Source of the DNA: Sinonovacula constricta
Taxonomy: Eukaryota > Mollusca > Bivalvia > Cardiida > Solecurtidae
Assembly (NCBI GenBank): GCA_007844125.1
Contig: CM017565.1
Location: forward strand, 15,240,730-15,304,729
Direction: 5' to 3'
Length of the DNA stretch: 64,000 nt
Numbering within the stretch: position 1 is the first letter of the stretch; every line of letters starts with the position of its first letter. The translations under genes were made by a program, and so were the position numbers. Positions 1 through 13,620 of this stretch are shown here, piece after piece. The notes beneath the pieces are model-generated. The model did not search any database. It was not told the origin of the DNA and was given only the letters and a program-made list of their open reading frames with translations.

Positions 1-2242
1 CGCTCATTTTGACTGATAGAAGTCAGTATATATTATCATATTTCAATAAAATTTATTAATTTCATTTAGTTGGTTACATTGTCTTGAACACATTCCTAAT
101 GCATTAAGGTTTACACTGGTTTTGTTCGTGTTCGCATTATTTACTGTTAAAATATCTAAAAAAATAAGTTTAGTTATTTTGTATGTAGCTGTAAGCGGTG
201 ACAGTTTCACCATCTAGTTCATACTAGCACGAAACTTGAATTTTATTCTAAAATATTTTACTACTTTGTATGTATTGTGGTACAAGATTAAGCAAAAAGT
301 AGGTAAAACGATTAAATCAAATACTCCATTTGTATAATGTGACGATTATTACTGCCAATTAGGCCAGTCAGGGGAATCCTAGGTCAAACTAGAGGTACAC
401 GTGTTGTCCATCAGGCCATTCTTGTAATTATGCCTGGCAACTGACCAAGGCCATTCCGTGTTTGATGTGAGCATGATTGACAGATGCACGTGCGCAAAAT
501 GTGTCAGTATACTGCAGAAGAGTAACGGTACAGACCGCAGTTGCGATAAATGTATTCTTTAAAGGTGTAATTGTTATAATTGTATAATATAGGTAAATAA
601 GATAAGGTCCTATCAAAATTTTCACAGATATTTTATTCTAATCTACCTCTAGACAAAGGCAAACAGGTTAAATGTAAATGTGACAAAACACATTTTTTTC
701 ATACGTTAGTAAACCATTTATCTTAAACAATTAAAAAACAACATTGGCTTGTGAAGCTTTTACAAACTAAGCATTAACGAGATACCTTTCTTGTATGTGC
801 ACAACCTTTTGAACCTTAGCTAGTTCAACTTCAAATAAAATGATCAGACAATTTTTTTCTATCTTTAATAGTATCCAGATCTTGTTTCATCTTCTTAATA
901 GCATTTGCGTTCATTAATTTTAGATTATTTTCCGCAATTTCCTCAGCTAATGACATCACCTCGTTTTAAGTCCCCCTTCCCTGTACTTTACCCATTCAAC
1001 CGGTTTATGGTGTAAGCCATTAAAGCATTACATAGACTGTTATAGCTATCATTATATTTCAAGAAGAATTTAGTAACGTATCTGTTGCCGCCTTTATTAA
1101 ATATTTAGTCGACACATACACATTTGTACGTAGAACGCAGACGCGTTTTGAATATTAGCACACAATAAATATTTTAATTAACTAGTAAAAAGTATTATGT
1201 TAATTTCTTCAATTTTCCCACTAAACGGACCATTCCATGAACAGTCATTTTTACCATGATCCCCATTTCCACATTTAAATATAGTACAAACCCATCGTAA
1301 AGCTTAAAGAGCAAATTCGCTGTCAGAATTATCATACTGATACTAACTACCAGTACCATAACATCCCTGTCATTCTGGTTAAAAAATTATGTTACTTTTT
1401 ATCATTGCATTGACACAGTTATGGTCATATTGGCGACGTCTATCTAATTATTGGTGGAGAAAGATCCCAGACTCATGCGTAGGTAGACTTATGCAAAGTC
1501 AATTGCTTTGAATTCGTCTTGGAATACCCACTAAGCGCCAATCGAATGTATGTACAACATACCCTTATTTAACTTTCAGAACAAGGGCGAGTCGGCGTAT
1601 CTTTATTGTTTATCCGATTGCTTCGATCTCGACAAAATATACTGTAAAAGATATTGAAAAATAAACATGCAAGAAATTAAATATTTATAGCGAATGTCAG
1701 AAAGCGACTTGAAAAAGGTATATACAAACAACATACATAATAACCTTGGTAACTAAGCTTAACACTTGCTCGACGCGGTTCTAACGACATAAGTCAATGC
1801 TCTTTCTTCACAACAAGCAAACACACAAACACCACATATAGACATACTTACAAATGGTAAAACTCATATAAAACAGTTTTGTTGTAATCTCTATCAAATA
1901 TTTTCTTAATTGTTTTGAACTATATGTTAAAACACATTTCCTACAACCACGACTTTTCCACTAATTACCTAACTCCACATGAAACGTTACAGGCTTACAA
2001 AATAGTTTGAAGGATAACAAAAGAAAATGATGGAGAATCTTTAATTTACTCTTTTTTAACTTAGCAGGTTGGTGAATAGGTTATGCGTCATTAAACACTT
2101 GCGGTCCAAACGGACTTGCGAAATAATGCGGAATTTGACACATAAATAAACGAGCAGTAGTGTAATTAGTTGAATCAACTGAAGTAAGTGGATGAAATCA
2201 ATGAAAATGTCTGTTAACATTGCTACCGATAAGATTAAAACA
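1..2242. other. 5' flank of first exon 1a, no gene seen
   Basis: AT-rich sequence upstream of the first coding exon; I see no coding exon in it. The stretch from about 430 is colinear with about 14740 onward, upstream of the second first exon: for example the CAGCTAA anchor at 943 matches 15099 and the TCTG-TGCC anchor at 1081 matches 15228, at a constant offset near 14150. It should contain the promoter and 5'UTR of isoform 1a, but no convincing TATA box or start site can be assigned. A short piece of the F2 repeat lies at 591-690. Confidence 0.5.
591..690 (-). repeat. F2 repeat, 3'-terminal fragment (Penelope-like element tail)
   Basis: About 100 bp matching the outer ends of the repeats at 41417 and 47151: the shared run starts GGTAAATAAGA and continues through a CACAGATATTT motif and a GACAAAGGCAAAC motif. 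All copies begin at the same place on the + strand, which is the 3' end of the retroelement whose reverse transcriptase fragment is read on the - strand at 48107-48694. A constant 3' end with a variable 5' end is the pattern left by target-primed retrotransposition. Confidence 0.6.
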
Positions 2243-2553
2243 ATGTGTACGCTAAGGGACTTACAATTCGCCCTTGCAGAAAAGATAGAAGAGGTTCGAC
2301 AACGGGATGAATTGATAGATTCCCTGGAGCTAGAGCTGGACGAAAAGGATGTGTTAATACAAACGCTAGAAAATGAGTTGGAGAAATACAAAATGATAGT
2401 AAAAACGTCAATTAATGCGTCAATAGTGCATTCTCAGGGACTAACCTACACTGGTACCGGAAGGCAAAAGCGTATGGCCATTTCCGGTGAATCCGGAAGT
2501 AGCAAATCAATTCCAGATTTCAGATCCTTAAAACGGGTCAGAAAGACAGAACG
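2243..2553 (+). CDS. prkg1: cGMP-dependent protein kinase, alternative first coding exon 1a (leucine zipper + pseudosubstrate)
   Basis: Encodes residues 1-103 plus two bases of codon 104 of a PRKG1/foraging-type kinase. Residues 4-49 form a coiled coil with a-position Leu/Val/Ile at 4, 11, 18, 25, 32, 39 and 46; in this family the zipper dimerises the kinase and selects anchoring partners. Residues 74-81 read RQKRMAIS, matching the known type I-beta pseudosubstrate pattern (basic, basic, x, Ala, Ile, Ser) that blocks the active site until cGMP binds. The exon ends KRVRKTE-CG before a GTAAGT donor (phase 2); joining it to 22350 gives R-SKELIK, as in vertebrate PRKG1. An in-frame ATG at 2192 would add 17 residues. 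I prefer 2243 because MCTLRD and its preceding bases are conserved in exon 1b, which has an upstream in-frame stop. Exon identity is clear; the start and isoform use are inference. Confidence 0.9.
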
Positions 2554-2691
2554 GTAAGTAGGAGTGTTTTGAATTAGACATGTTTAGTTAGAAACATATT
2601 TTTATGTCTTGCAATGAGAATATAGTTATTTTGTAGAGTCACCATTATAAATATATATTGATAGATATGTTTACTTTCCACTGATTGTATT

Positions 2692-2930
2692 TGGAAAAAA
2701 CCCGTCAGGACGTTTGAGGTTAGAGTCCTGTAAATCGATTTAAGCACCCAAGTCCTTTCTTTTGACTGACCATTCCAAGGCAGTTACTGTTCGAATTGGT
2801 CTATTATATGTAATGTCTTGTCTCAGTAACTTGTAACTTTTCCATTTCACTGGCATTAGAATACTTGTGTCTTAAATCTAAATATATGTTGTAATACGCA
2901 TAGGGCCATGTCATCTTCCCGTATCGATAT
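2692..2930 (+). repeat. F1 dispersed repeat, diverged near-full copy
   Basis: Shares the F1 core (GAGGTTAGAG, TTTAAGCACCC, GACTGACCATTCCAAGGC) and the F1 tail (ATATGTTG-AATACGCATAGG-CATGTCAT). It begins about 140 bp after the exon 1a donor. It is more diverged than the copies at 5930 and 16826, so it is probably an older insertion. Confidence 0.65.
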
Positions 2931-5929
2931 AATAAGGATGTATGTTATCAAGATAAACTAAATAATTTAATTTTCCCTTTTCCTATACAATTTCTTTGAC
3001 ATCACAAGACGTAAACATTGTTTTGCTATATTTATGAAATGTCTTAAATAAAATAGAAGACTACTTTTAAATTTATCTTCCGATATGGTCCTTTAGTTTC
3101 CAATTTGAATGGCATATAAAAGTGCCAGTCTTGATGAGAATATTTATTGCGTGATTCTCTAACACGATTTTGTCAGCGAATGTTTCTTTGATTAAGCTCA
3201 TACTACTGCTCTTAAGACTAAGGTTATATAATTATACTATATTATCTATACTTAATTACTGTAATCACATATCGTTTTAATGTATAAATACATTTATAAC
3301 ATCTTAAATTGTATATCTGAAAGACACTCCGACAAGACGCAAGATACATGCACGTATGTTAAATTATGACATAATGAAATGTTTCCAATACATTGGCTCT
3401 CGTGTGTATAAATATTTTGAACCATCAGAAAAGATCAAAATATTGCATTCTGTTATTTTAAGCCATGTCTAAGGTTTGAAATACTTTGATCACTACAGCC
3501 CAATGGTGCGTATGAACCTGTCCGCCTTGCAGAATAAATTGGTTAATTTGGTTGCAGACTTTGTGTGCGGTTCGAACGTTCATACTTAGTAGGCATATAG
3601 TTAAGACGTAGATTTGTTTACCCTACAAAAGTGATAGGTTAACGTGTTTACTCATCTGAATTCCAGGTACAAAGCAGAGACGCTGCAAATGGTCGGAAAT
3701 AGTTTCGTTGCTTGAGTAAATTGTTATTGAAAGAATTAAATCAAACAGTTTGCTTGCTAGGGTGTGCAATCTTTTAAAAAAAGCTGAATTACTTGATAGT
3801 TCCTTGGTTTCTATTTAAATGCTAAACAATAAAAGTGTTAGTCTGATAAATTAATTGTTACGCGATTATTTCCATTATTTATTCCATTACTTGTTTATAA
3901 ATGTGCTATATTTGCCCATCTTTTATTTTCGTAACGAATATATATATATTGTTTAATTAACGAAACTCCATATGAACAAATTAATATTCATATGTAACTT
4001 TCACGAGCATGCCTTAAATAAACTCACATTTTATAGAATTCGTTATGTATATTCCACATACTAATCAGTTATTAGTAAACTTTATTAACTACTGTTATTT
4101 TCCTGTTCTTCACATTCTGCCGCTATTATATCTAAATTTCAATTTATTAAATATTTGAAAGAGAATTATAATAAAGAAATATATATTGTCTAATTACAAT
4201 GTAAAACAAAACAAGCTATAAACACCGCAGTACTTTAACTACTGACAATAACTGTGTTTGTCTTTTGAATATAACCCTCTTAAATCGGTATCTATTTTCG
4301 TTAGTTTTTTTAAGAATTATTATAAAAGGCTTGACTTAATACCTCAGTGAGCATGATTAAAAAGTAACAACATGGTACATTATGGTTATACAGGAAGAAT
4401 AAATAATGTTTCAATTAAATCGGAATGAAGATGCTTCTTCTCTTAGTAAAGTCAATAAACAAGAATGCATGTAAACACTTAATAGTATTAATACATAGTC
4501 TTCAATCTTAGTTTTTAAATATTATAAAAGGGTAACATTATTTTGTTCTTCTCTGATAGATTTGGCTTTGTAAGCAAAACCAAATACGAACATAATGATG
4601 AACAATTTGCATACGTTTTTATTCACAACGTTTGAGAATACGTTTTTTTTAAATATTAAAACAAACGAAATACGTATTTGAGCGGTGTTACAATTTTCAT
4701 CGGTTATGTTTAACCTATACATGTATACGAAGATAAATTTATTTTAAATATTTTACGACCTGTTCTTTATATTGAAATATCGTTTAAAACATATAGATAC
4801 ACCCTGCACATTAAGCAAATGAAAACATATCTCTCATTTTATCTTAAAGTATGTAAACTATTTGAGACAGTTAAGAAAACGACACCCTTCTTTAAACGAG
4901 CCTTTACGTTGCATAGTATTTAAACTAGGCGCCATTAAACCTGCAGGAATCCTGAGACATAGCAATCTGTAGCAAACCACAACATATCACGAATGCATTG
5001 ATAGGTTTTCGATAGACAAGTCAGTTTGTCACGCAGAGAATTCTATGAATTCTTAAGAAACCTTAATGAAAATGGTGGTTAATTGCCGCTCCGCTAATGA
5101 AACAGCTAGTTGCTATTACATATCAATGATTCATAAATAATTTAAACATTTAGGATTTTATTTCATTAAAAACGGTTTAAAAACTAAAATTATATACCCT
5201 TTAATTACAATGACTATCAATTGGACCTCTAAGAACATACCTGGCTGCTACGACTATACTACCAAACATTTTGATTTTAAGATATTTAATATTATAATAA
5301 GCAACAGTTAAGCAAAGGAATCGCAGTTAACAATTTAACGACCATTCATGTCATCGATAGCATTTAGTTTGCTTAAGGTTAGTCTTGTTCAGTACCAGTT
5401 CTGTATCACGTGGTGTCCATAAAACAAACCTTATATGTTACAAGAGGGCATTGATGCACAACACCAATGGTCGCTGTCGAGGTCCTGTTCAACAATGGAA
5501 ACATCAATTTCAAGTGACAATTATGATCAATTATATCTTTGTCTCAGTTGAATTTATTTCCGATACTGACCAAAGTTGAACAAACATACCAGCAATTCAA
5601 TGCTAAAAGCGCCGCACTTCATTTGCTTATAGAACAACATAGTGCCATCTATATGACTTTTCTGTAAGGATTGTTACGTGTATTTGCTTTGATGGACATT
5701 GAACTTTGGTTCTTCAATTCCATCTTCACATGAACAGGATGCTACAACCGTTTATTCATCTCTGGTAATGTTTGTTTATGATTCAGAAAGTTAATTTTAT
5801 TTGTGGTCAACCATTTTTATGTTGATTTTCAGATCGAAATAATACCATATTCCTTTTCTGATCACTATGTGGACATTACTTTTCGATAACGTCACTACTT
5901 TCGTCATAACGTATAGAAAATATCAGCCC
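2931..5929. other. intronic AT-rich sequence, nothing recognised
   Basis: Lies in the intron following exon 1a. It holds only short open frames without coding character, and I see no exon, RNA gene or complete repeat unit. Confidence 0.4.
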
Positions 5930-6226
5930 ATGGATATTTTGTTTTCAAATAGATCGTTTTTCTTTTCGTTGCTTGCATTTGAGAAACTCGTCAGGAAGTG
6001 CGAGGTTAGAGCTCTGTAAAACCGGTTTAAGCACCCCAGTCGGTCCATATTGCCGACTGACCGTTCCAAGGCGGTAACTGTCGGCTTTGTTCTTTTCCTT
6101 AAATGACTCATCACAAATTTGTTCTTACTTTTCGCTTGGCTTGCATGTGAAATACCTTTGTTCTGTGCCTTTTCGGAGTTTGGTATATGTTGCAATACTC
6201 ATAGGACTTTGTCATATATTCTTTTT
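5930..6226 (+). repeat. F1 dispersed repeat, full-length copy
   Basis: Best preserved F1 copy in the window. Order on the + strand: CAAATAGATCG head, GAGAAACTCGTCAGGAAGTG, GCGAGGTTAGAGC, a CGGTTTAAGCACC box, GCCGACTGACCGTTCCAAGG, then a tail through GGCTTGCATGTGAAATACC to TAGGACTTTGTCATATATTC. Other copies lie at 2692, 16826 and 33917 (+) and at 18586, 40562 and 54868 (-), with a tail fragment at 7316. Constant 3' tails with variable 5' ends suggest a non-autonomous retroposon, but no tRNA-like promoter is evident. Confidence 0.75.
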
Positions 6227-8091
6227 CTAGGAACGATTACATTTAGACGCCGCACGGCGACTACGATTATTAACGGCAAATGACCAGCTGCGTAATAGGA
6301 GGCGTAATTATTAATGTCTTATAATCCGCTTTTTTCTTTGATCTTCTATAGCATTATGGATCATTAAAATAGATCATATCTATACTTTCTCCTAAAAGCT
6401 TATGAGACTAACTAATTACAAAGACTGCTTCTCTATATTTCAGACAGTTTATCGGCTTACGGTGTAAATCAGTTTGATGTTTAACAAATACAGTTAGAGC
6501 TTTTAATGTATTAATGTCTTCTTACAGAACCTGCTGACGGCTTCACTACAACATATAATAGTTTTTCTGCCTGCAACAATACAATGTAAAAATGTTTTTA
6601 CTTCCAAGATATTCATTTAATTGGATTTTAGATCTCAAACAGGCTAATCCCAACAGCTGCAGAAACATTTAAATTTTGATCCTATTATTAGACAAAACAA
6701 ATCGAAGCAAGAATGCTTTTTCTTTCGGCATGTTTTTACAATTTAAGCTTAATGGTGTGAGAAAAAATATTATGTCGCTCTGTTTGACGTGGTGTATTAC
6801 CATACATTTTGTTTAAAAAGGTGAAAACCGGGTGAAAATCTCTAGCATCATATCTTTGGGGGCTTTCGTAGTAGTTTTTTTTCACCATGTGAGTATGGAT
6901 TTTAAACAAAACTGTTTCTTTTCTCTGATAGCCAGATAGCCAGATACCCAATTAAAAGTATTTTGCACTTTGTTTAAATAACAAATGTACTACAATTAGT
7001 TAAGCAACAGTAGTGTGACGTATCCATATTTTTGTTTACTTGTGTTTCTTTTTGTTTTAATGTATGTCCCTATAGAAAGGGAGAGTATGGTACTTGGTTT
7101 TTAAGTAAAATACTTCATTTGCTTAGTATTAGATAGTTGTATAATTATACCTAAAGGTAAATGGAATCAGTTGCCGTAAAATTATCTTTGAATCTCAGAA
7201 ATATTCTTCATAAACACGATTTAATAAGAGATAGAATCTGTAGCTAATTTTTTAGTGTTAATGATATATTTCCGTATCATAACTTCACCAGCCAATGTAT
7301 GTTTAAGATGGCTTTATGTTGCAATGCTCATAGAACTTTGTCATATAGTCTTATTATCAAATCATTCTAAAGTACTGACGCGAACTTAATTTAGCCTAAT
7401 TATCGTTATTTATTTATGGGTTGAAAGAATGCAGATATTTTTACTTAAAACAGGACTAACAAGATTAATCTCCCTTTTGAATTTATACCAACGGTATAAG
7501 TAAATTTTAAGGTTGCTGTAACTTATAGGCTTTTAGTAAAACTCTTGCAATTTATGTATATATAATAAAACATTGGTATAAAGTTTTCATCCATTTTAAT
7601 TTATGACACTACAATGCCCTCAAAAGTCATTACGACATAAATATTTGCAAAATCTTAAAGCTTACTTTTTTATCCAATGCATCATTTAGTCTTGCAACAA
7701 CAAGAAAAAGAAGTCGGTTTTATGCCAAATTCCGGCACGCAAGGTAATTAGTAGGAACAGTTATTTAATGAGACATGTAAGACAAACTTATACACTGGCT
7801 CCCAAAATGAACATTATTCATGGCATAATACGTCTCAGTATATATATAACTTAAAGTATATAGGCATTATGAAGTCACCCATTTAAAAGTAATAGAACTA
7901 ACAGCAGAGGAATAAGTTAAAAAGTGAGACAAGACAATATGAAAACTGCCTTAAACTTTTGAAACAATTTTAAAAATTGAAGACGTTCGAAATGCGTCCA
8001 AAAACAAAGTGTTTTGTCTAAATTTACTGTATTCATTAAACATAGTTTGAAGACAGATATGGTAAGTTTCAAAACGCAAAAGTCAAAACCA
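6227..8091. other. intronic sequence with one F1 tail fragment
   Basis: No gene is visible. A ~39-bp fragment at 7316-7354 matches the F1 tail (ATGTTGCAATGCTCATAGAA followed by CTTTGTCATATAGTCTT), again preserving only the 3' end. Confidence 0.45.
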
Positions 8092-8375
8092 GCCGCAATA
8101 GCTCAACTGGTAGAGCGTCGGCTTGCGGATCGAAAGGTCGCGTGTTCAAACCTCGGCCCGGTCAAACCAAAGACTTTAAAGTTGGTCGTAACGGCTTCCC
8201 TCCTAACGCTCGGGGCTAAGGGAACAGCATTACGCCTGACTCGTCGGTGTCAGTATAATGGACCGTCCGTGTTCAATCCCTGGGCACCTCATAAGTGCCC
8301 CTGTGCTATAATGATAGAAATGTCACTGCACAGTATCGGCAAAAATGCCGGCTATTCCCAAATCCCGCAAAAGTA
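8092..8375 (+). repeat. tRNA-derived SINE
   Basis: Begins with a tRNA-like head (GCCGCAATAGCTCAACTGGT) holding an RNA polymerase III A box near 8099-8110 and a B box (GTTCAAACC) near 8143-8151. The anticodon and T stems pair poorly, so it is a decayed tRNA-related promoter and not a working tRNA. The body continues through GACTTTAAAGTTGGTCGTAA, CGCTCGGGGCTAAGGGA and GGTGTCAGTATAATGGACC. That architecture resembles SINE families common in molluscs; I cannot assign the superfamily without a library search. It sits in the intron after exon 1a. Confidence 0.8.
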
Positions 8376-11300
8376 AAAAACAGACTATACGAAGGACCCT
8401 TAATATCAGTATTTAGCTAAAGCGTTTATTGCTGTCAGTGAGTTCTGGAATTCTGAATCACTGTACATCCATTTATGTAAGTACTTAAGTATCTAGCTTA
8501 CATACATGATAGACTGTTTTATTATTATGACAGTTTACGCTGAATAAGTCAAAGTTTCACTCCTTTTTGTACCTGCATGTATTGCGTGTCCGCATGTTTT
8601 TTTGTTTTGTTTTATTATCCATTTTCCTCTCAACAACGCCAACATTTCCAACAAAATCTGTTAAGTTCATTGAACTTATTCTGGTAAAAATCGAGATTTT
8701 AGACACTTCAGACACATAATTATGACAATGCAATCACCCTGCATCCATGATGGGGTAAGCATAAGTCATTATGTACATTAAGCTTTTTTGCTCATACTTT
8801 CACCTAAACAGAATAACGAGAAAAGTGTGCTATATCTGCAATAACACACATCCTGAATTTCACTTAATCGAAATTTAGTTGATTATATATTAAATTAAAA
8901 TTTGATGTATTTAATATATAATATATAATAAATGGTATTATCTATTCGACTTGAATGTCGGATCTTATTACAATAATTGGGCGTGTTACATAACCTGATA
9001 AATACCACCTTACTGCATGCTTGACAACGGCTAAATAATGCCAGTCTACACTCTATTACATGTAGCAGTTTGTTTATATCACAGATATTCATGTATACCT
9101 TTAACTATAATTTGAAGAAATACGTGCAATGTATGTTTTCATACGGTAATACTATCCATGTATAACACATACAGTATATGCCATTTAAGACAAAATGATT
9201 TTGTCACTGCATTGGGACGATGTGCTGTATAGTATTTATGTATTTTTATCCTCGAAGTTTGCATATAGTGTGAAACATTTATTTAACATTAAGAAATCTT
9301 TCAAATGTTTGTCCACCTATTTTAAAATTGTTGTTAATGCAAATGAACATTTGTTGTTGTTCTCATGTCTTAAAATGGGAATGCCTGTGAACGAGAGTTA
9401 ATTCTCTGTGGTCCTTTATAAGAGTCTAGTTTTTTACTTTTATTTATGCTACAGATAATCACTCTCTTTCTTTCTTCTGACAGTGGTCCAGAATTCCGTA
9501 AGATATTGTCAAATGTTACATGTAAGCGATTGGCTTGAAGCCATGATAACAATAACGAAGCAAATATATAAAGGTGGCTGTAAACCAAAATTGCAATAAA
9601 AGGGGAGATAATTTTGCAACAAGCTGTTAAAACCATGTTAAATGCGTCTTGTGCCCAACTTCCATAATAACCGATTGTTCACACACAGTGAGCTTTCAAG
9701 TCGAGTGGATGAATACAAACCTAGACCATTAAAATCTTTATGTAAGGACATGATAAATCTTACTTAAAACAATGAAACTGGTGTTTTGTATCCTTGTCAG
9801 TGTTTATGGTCAATGTATGTTCCAGCGTTTAAAACATTAATGACTTTAGAATAGTAGCTAAATTCGGTTATAGTTAGAACTTCATATATAGTTTGCAGCT
9901 AATACATAACAAAAATATAATTTCCACGCACTTCACTTAATCTTAGTCAATGTATTTGTACTTGACTCGTCATGTCATAAGTAATTGCAATTAACCAATG
10001 TCACGGGCTTGTTACTTGTTACTCTAATTCCGGGTGGAACAACTTAAGGATTACAAGGTATGTACAGAACTAAAATGTACAAGGTCAGAAAATGTCAAAT
10101 GACTAATTTAGCTACTCTTTCATATGTCGACGTTCCATAGTTTGTGGTGTTATTTTGTTAGTAATTATCTGATACAAATGTCATAGGTAGACAAACCTAA
10201 CTGTCCTTGACATAATTGGTATAGGTAATGTTTCTCTTGCATTTCTCAGTCAATTGCTCGAGACACTCGAGATTTATGTCTGTTTGGAGCATTTCCACAT
10301 GTTTCCGCTTATGTTTCTATATTATCGTTAACATCCCAACACAGTATTTCTGCAATTCCCTATGTTTAAACATGTAAACAAAAAAGTGACTAACATGCAG
10401 CTGTTAAGAATATGCTGTTTGTTTGTTTGTTATCTATTTTATTTTAATTAACGTAGATATGTGGTAATATAGGACTATTCAGGTGTGTATTTTCGATTGA
10501 AATACAATCTTGATTGTCACTACACATTTTAATTTTCAATAAGAATATATGACAAAGATTTCACGATTTCTGAAGATAGAAGAAAAGTTATTTGATAAAT
10601 AATATCTAAGTGAGTAATTTCTATGACAACAGAAGTTATACAACAATAATAACAACCAACCCCTTCAAAATAACGCTTGCAACTTCATTGCTAAGGTAAG
10701 TTCCCATGAAAAACCTGCTTGTTTGAAACATTACTGTGTTAAAGAAGAATCATGACTGATCGTTACAGTCGCCCTTTCATAAAATTTATGAAACAGTAAA
10801 GAAAACTCATCATATCTATTTGAATCTTCTCTATTTTTATTCCTTGTGCTATTCTACGGATTGTATTAACTGGAATAGAGGATTTGACTTTTGGAATGTG
10901 GTTTAGGAAACTACTTCGGATACCCTTCTTTCATGAAGGGCTTTGGATAAATAAAGTTAAGGGGAAGCAGGTCTTCTATTAGAGTGCTGATATGATCGTA
11001 CGTTTATAAGAAGTGCTACTTTGAAACCCTTAGCATCTTGACACTTTTCAGTCTTTTGCAATTAGAATCTTGGCAAAGAAAAGAATTTGTGGCGCCTTCT
11101 TAAGCACAACAATCAAGTGTATTTTGAAGGTTATCTATAATAATAAGGAAAATCTAAAAAGATGCTATCAAAATAACCACATATAAATGAATGCACACAC
11201 AAAATAATGGAAAGGTGAAAAAACTCTCAGATAAAGCAAATCAGTTTATCAAGTAAGGAAATAAAACTGTTAATTAGAACCCGAATTAATCAAATGACTT

Positions 11301-13571
11301 ATTTTCCGATGAAATAAGGAACATATAGCACACATCCCTTTACTTTTGTTTATTTCTTATTTAAAAAATTAACTGTTCTCTTATAGCAAACTATTGGTTA
11401 CACAATTTTAATACCTGTATCAAATATCTATTTTGCGTAAACATGACATTTTGTTACTTTGGAAATGCATACACATTCTTAATATAGACAACCACGGTGC
11501 GGATTAAAAAAATTGTTTTTGTTTTGTCAAAAAAAAGAGAAAAAAAAAAGAATTGATGGTGTAAAAAACCCCAACGAAAGTCTATATAAACGCATTTAAT
11601 TTACACTATCTTAAAGAAGTTCATACACAGTCAGTCTTTTATTTAAGCCTTGCAATAGTTTACCATTGTTATCTGCACTTGCAAAAGCAGTTAGTTATGG
11701 GCACCAAAGAGAAGATTTCTTTAAAGAATCTGGATGTTTTTCAAAGCGCCTGGTCGTTGTGGTTTCATTCTGTCAATTAGGGTGTGTTTTTCAAACAAAT
11801 CTTTAAATGTTTCACTAATTCACTAAGACAAACACTTCCGATCTTTGTAATTTATTTAAACACATCCCTTCACATCGGCCTTTGCTGCATAATCTAAAAA
11901 CCATTAAATGTGTTATTTTTTTCTTTATCATTTTTCTTTCATCCTTTAGTTTTTGATCAAATTAATGTGTTGTAAATATGAACGTCAACGTGCTGGACAA
12001 TATGCTAAAAATGCATTTTCTCGTTTAACTGTTCGTCAAAGTAAGTTAGGCGTTTGCCTTTTTTATCTACACTTATACTTCATATATATGTCACGTTAGG
12101 GTATCATTTCCGCAATAGAATATGAAAGATAATATAAGAGACAAAAAGGGTTACATTTTACGAGTAAATGGAGTATCTGAATCGTTGTCTATTAGACTGG
12201 TTGTTACTTCTTAAAATAACAGTGCTTAGAAAGTACAGAGTCACAACATAAAGCACATTTTAAACAGTTCGTAAACCACTTAAAATTAGGTTGTTCAATT
12301 TAGATATTAAATTTGCTAGAAAACTCTTGGCTAAATAATAATATTATCAAGATTATTTCCTAAGTCAACTCACTCAAATTGTTTTAAATAAACCAGTTGT
12401 TTTGGCCAGTTGCTAAAATGGCGTTGCTGTGCAACGGATGTAGATTTTGGGTCAGAAAGGCGCTTTTATCAAACAGACAGAGTATCAGGTTAATCAGTTT
12501 ATCTTGATGTGTTATTGCCATACCTCGCCTAAGAAAAACCAACAACATACAGCTAACATGCAAGAAATGTTATTATTCCTGACGTGTATTGGTCAGAAAA
12601 TGTCAGAATGCGGCTCGAAAGAGACTATAACAAAATTAATTAACAAAAGATAAGAAGACACTGCGCATGCGCCAATGTCTTTTATCTATTGAAATGGAAA
12701 AAAACAAACAAACGAATTCTCCGCTTACAAGAATAGAACTAGGCCTAATCGAAAAAAGTGTTTAAATTAAAGAGTCAGACATCTTGACTGATTAAATGAA
12801 CTTTTCCGTATAACTGGTATAGGTCATAAAAGCAATGATTGCCGTTTATCAATAACCCACAACTGTTAAATAAAATAAAGAGGTTTTATTACACGACTTA
12901 GGACGTATAACTTATAGACGGTCCAATGTTATAGAAACACTTCCACGAACACTTTATATCACAATATTTATATGCGCAAATAGTTATTCATATAAAAATG
13001 TTAATCAAATCCTTAATGTTGTGAACAACATTGTAAACATACTTGATTTAGTATTTTTATCATCATTTGTCAAAGTAATTTTGTTCGGCCGTTCTTATTG
13101 CTTTCCCTTGGAGAACATATTTAAAATATATATTTCGTAAAGTTCACCAAACACACCTGATTGAAAATGAATGAATATCATCTTAAACATATGCGTATTA
13201 TCTGTTTGCATGTTGCCTTCTGAAGTTTATTTAGGTGAATATGGTCAAATTTGACTTATACATCGCAACTGTAGGTCGGGATACATAGAAGTCATTTTGT
13301 CGGTCCGTCTATTACAAGTCATTGGATAGGAGCAGTGTAGTAGGGACAAAATGAGCTGGCAATTTGTAAGAAAAGGACTAATGTGCTCATTAAAAAACTA
13401 TTTTACTTAAAAGGAATAAAAGAAACACAGTAGAAATCATGCCTACCTACTTTGATGCGTAATGTCCAGGTTATGTTCTATGTTCTATAAGTTTTACAAA
13501 TAATATATGCTCATATTATGAGCAGGTTACAACAATATTAATAATTTTGGAGGGCAACAGTTAACCACTTT
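8376..13571. other. intronic AT-rich sequence, nothing recognised
   Basis: More than 5 kb between exons 1a and 1b. Only short frames are open and none shows protein motifs or splice-flanked coding character. I recognised no RNA gene or repeat shared with the rest of the window. Confidence 0.4.
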
Positions 13572-13620
13572 TTTCTTTCTTTCTTTCTTTCTTTTTTTTC
13601 TTTCTTTCTTTCTTTCTTTC
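13572..13620 (+). repeat. (CTTT)n microsatellite
   Basis: About 49 bp of CTTT units broken in the middle by a run of T. Pure pyrimidine on the + strand. Confidence 0.9.

Noticed and set aside
2192..2242. Upstream in-frame ATG that would extend exon 1a by 17 residues
   Set aside because: The extension is not conserved in exon 1b, which has an in-frame stop upstream, while MCTLRD is conserved in both.
5923..6195. 90-residue - strand frame resembling the + strand frame at 40592-40945
   Set aside because: Both are translations of the F1 repeat in the same relative frame; similarity comes from the repeat. Other copies have stops and shifts, so there is no evidence of protein constraint.
8092..8163. 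Possible tRNA gene
   Set aside because: A and B boxes are present but the anticodon and T stems do not pair, and a SINE body follows directly.
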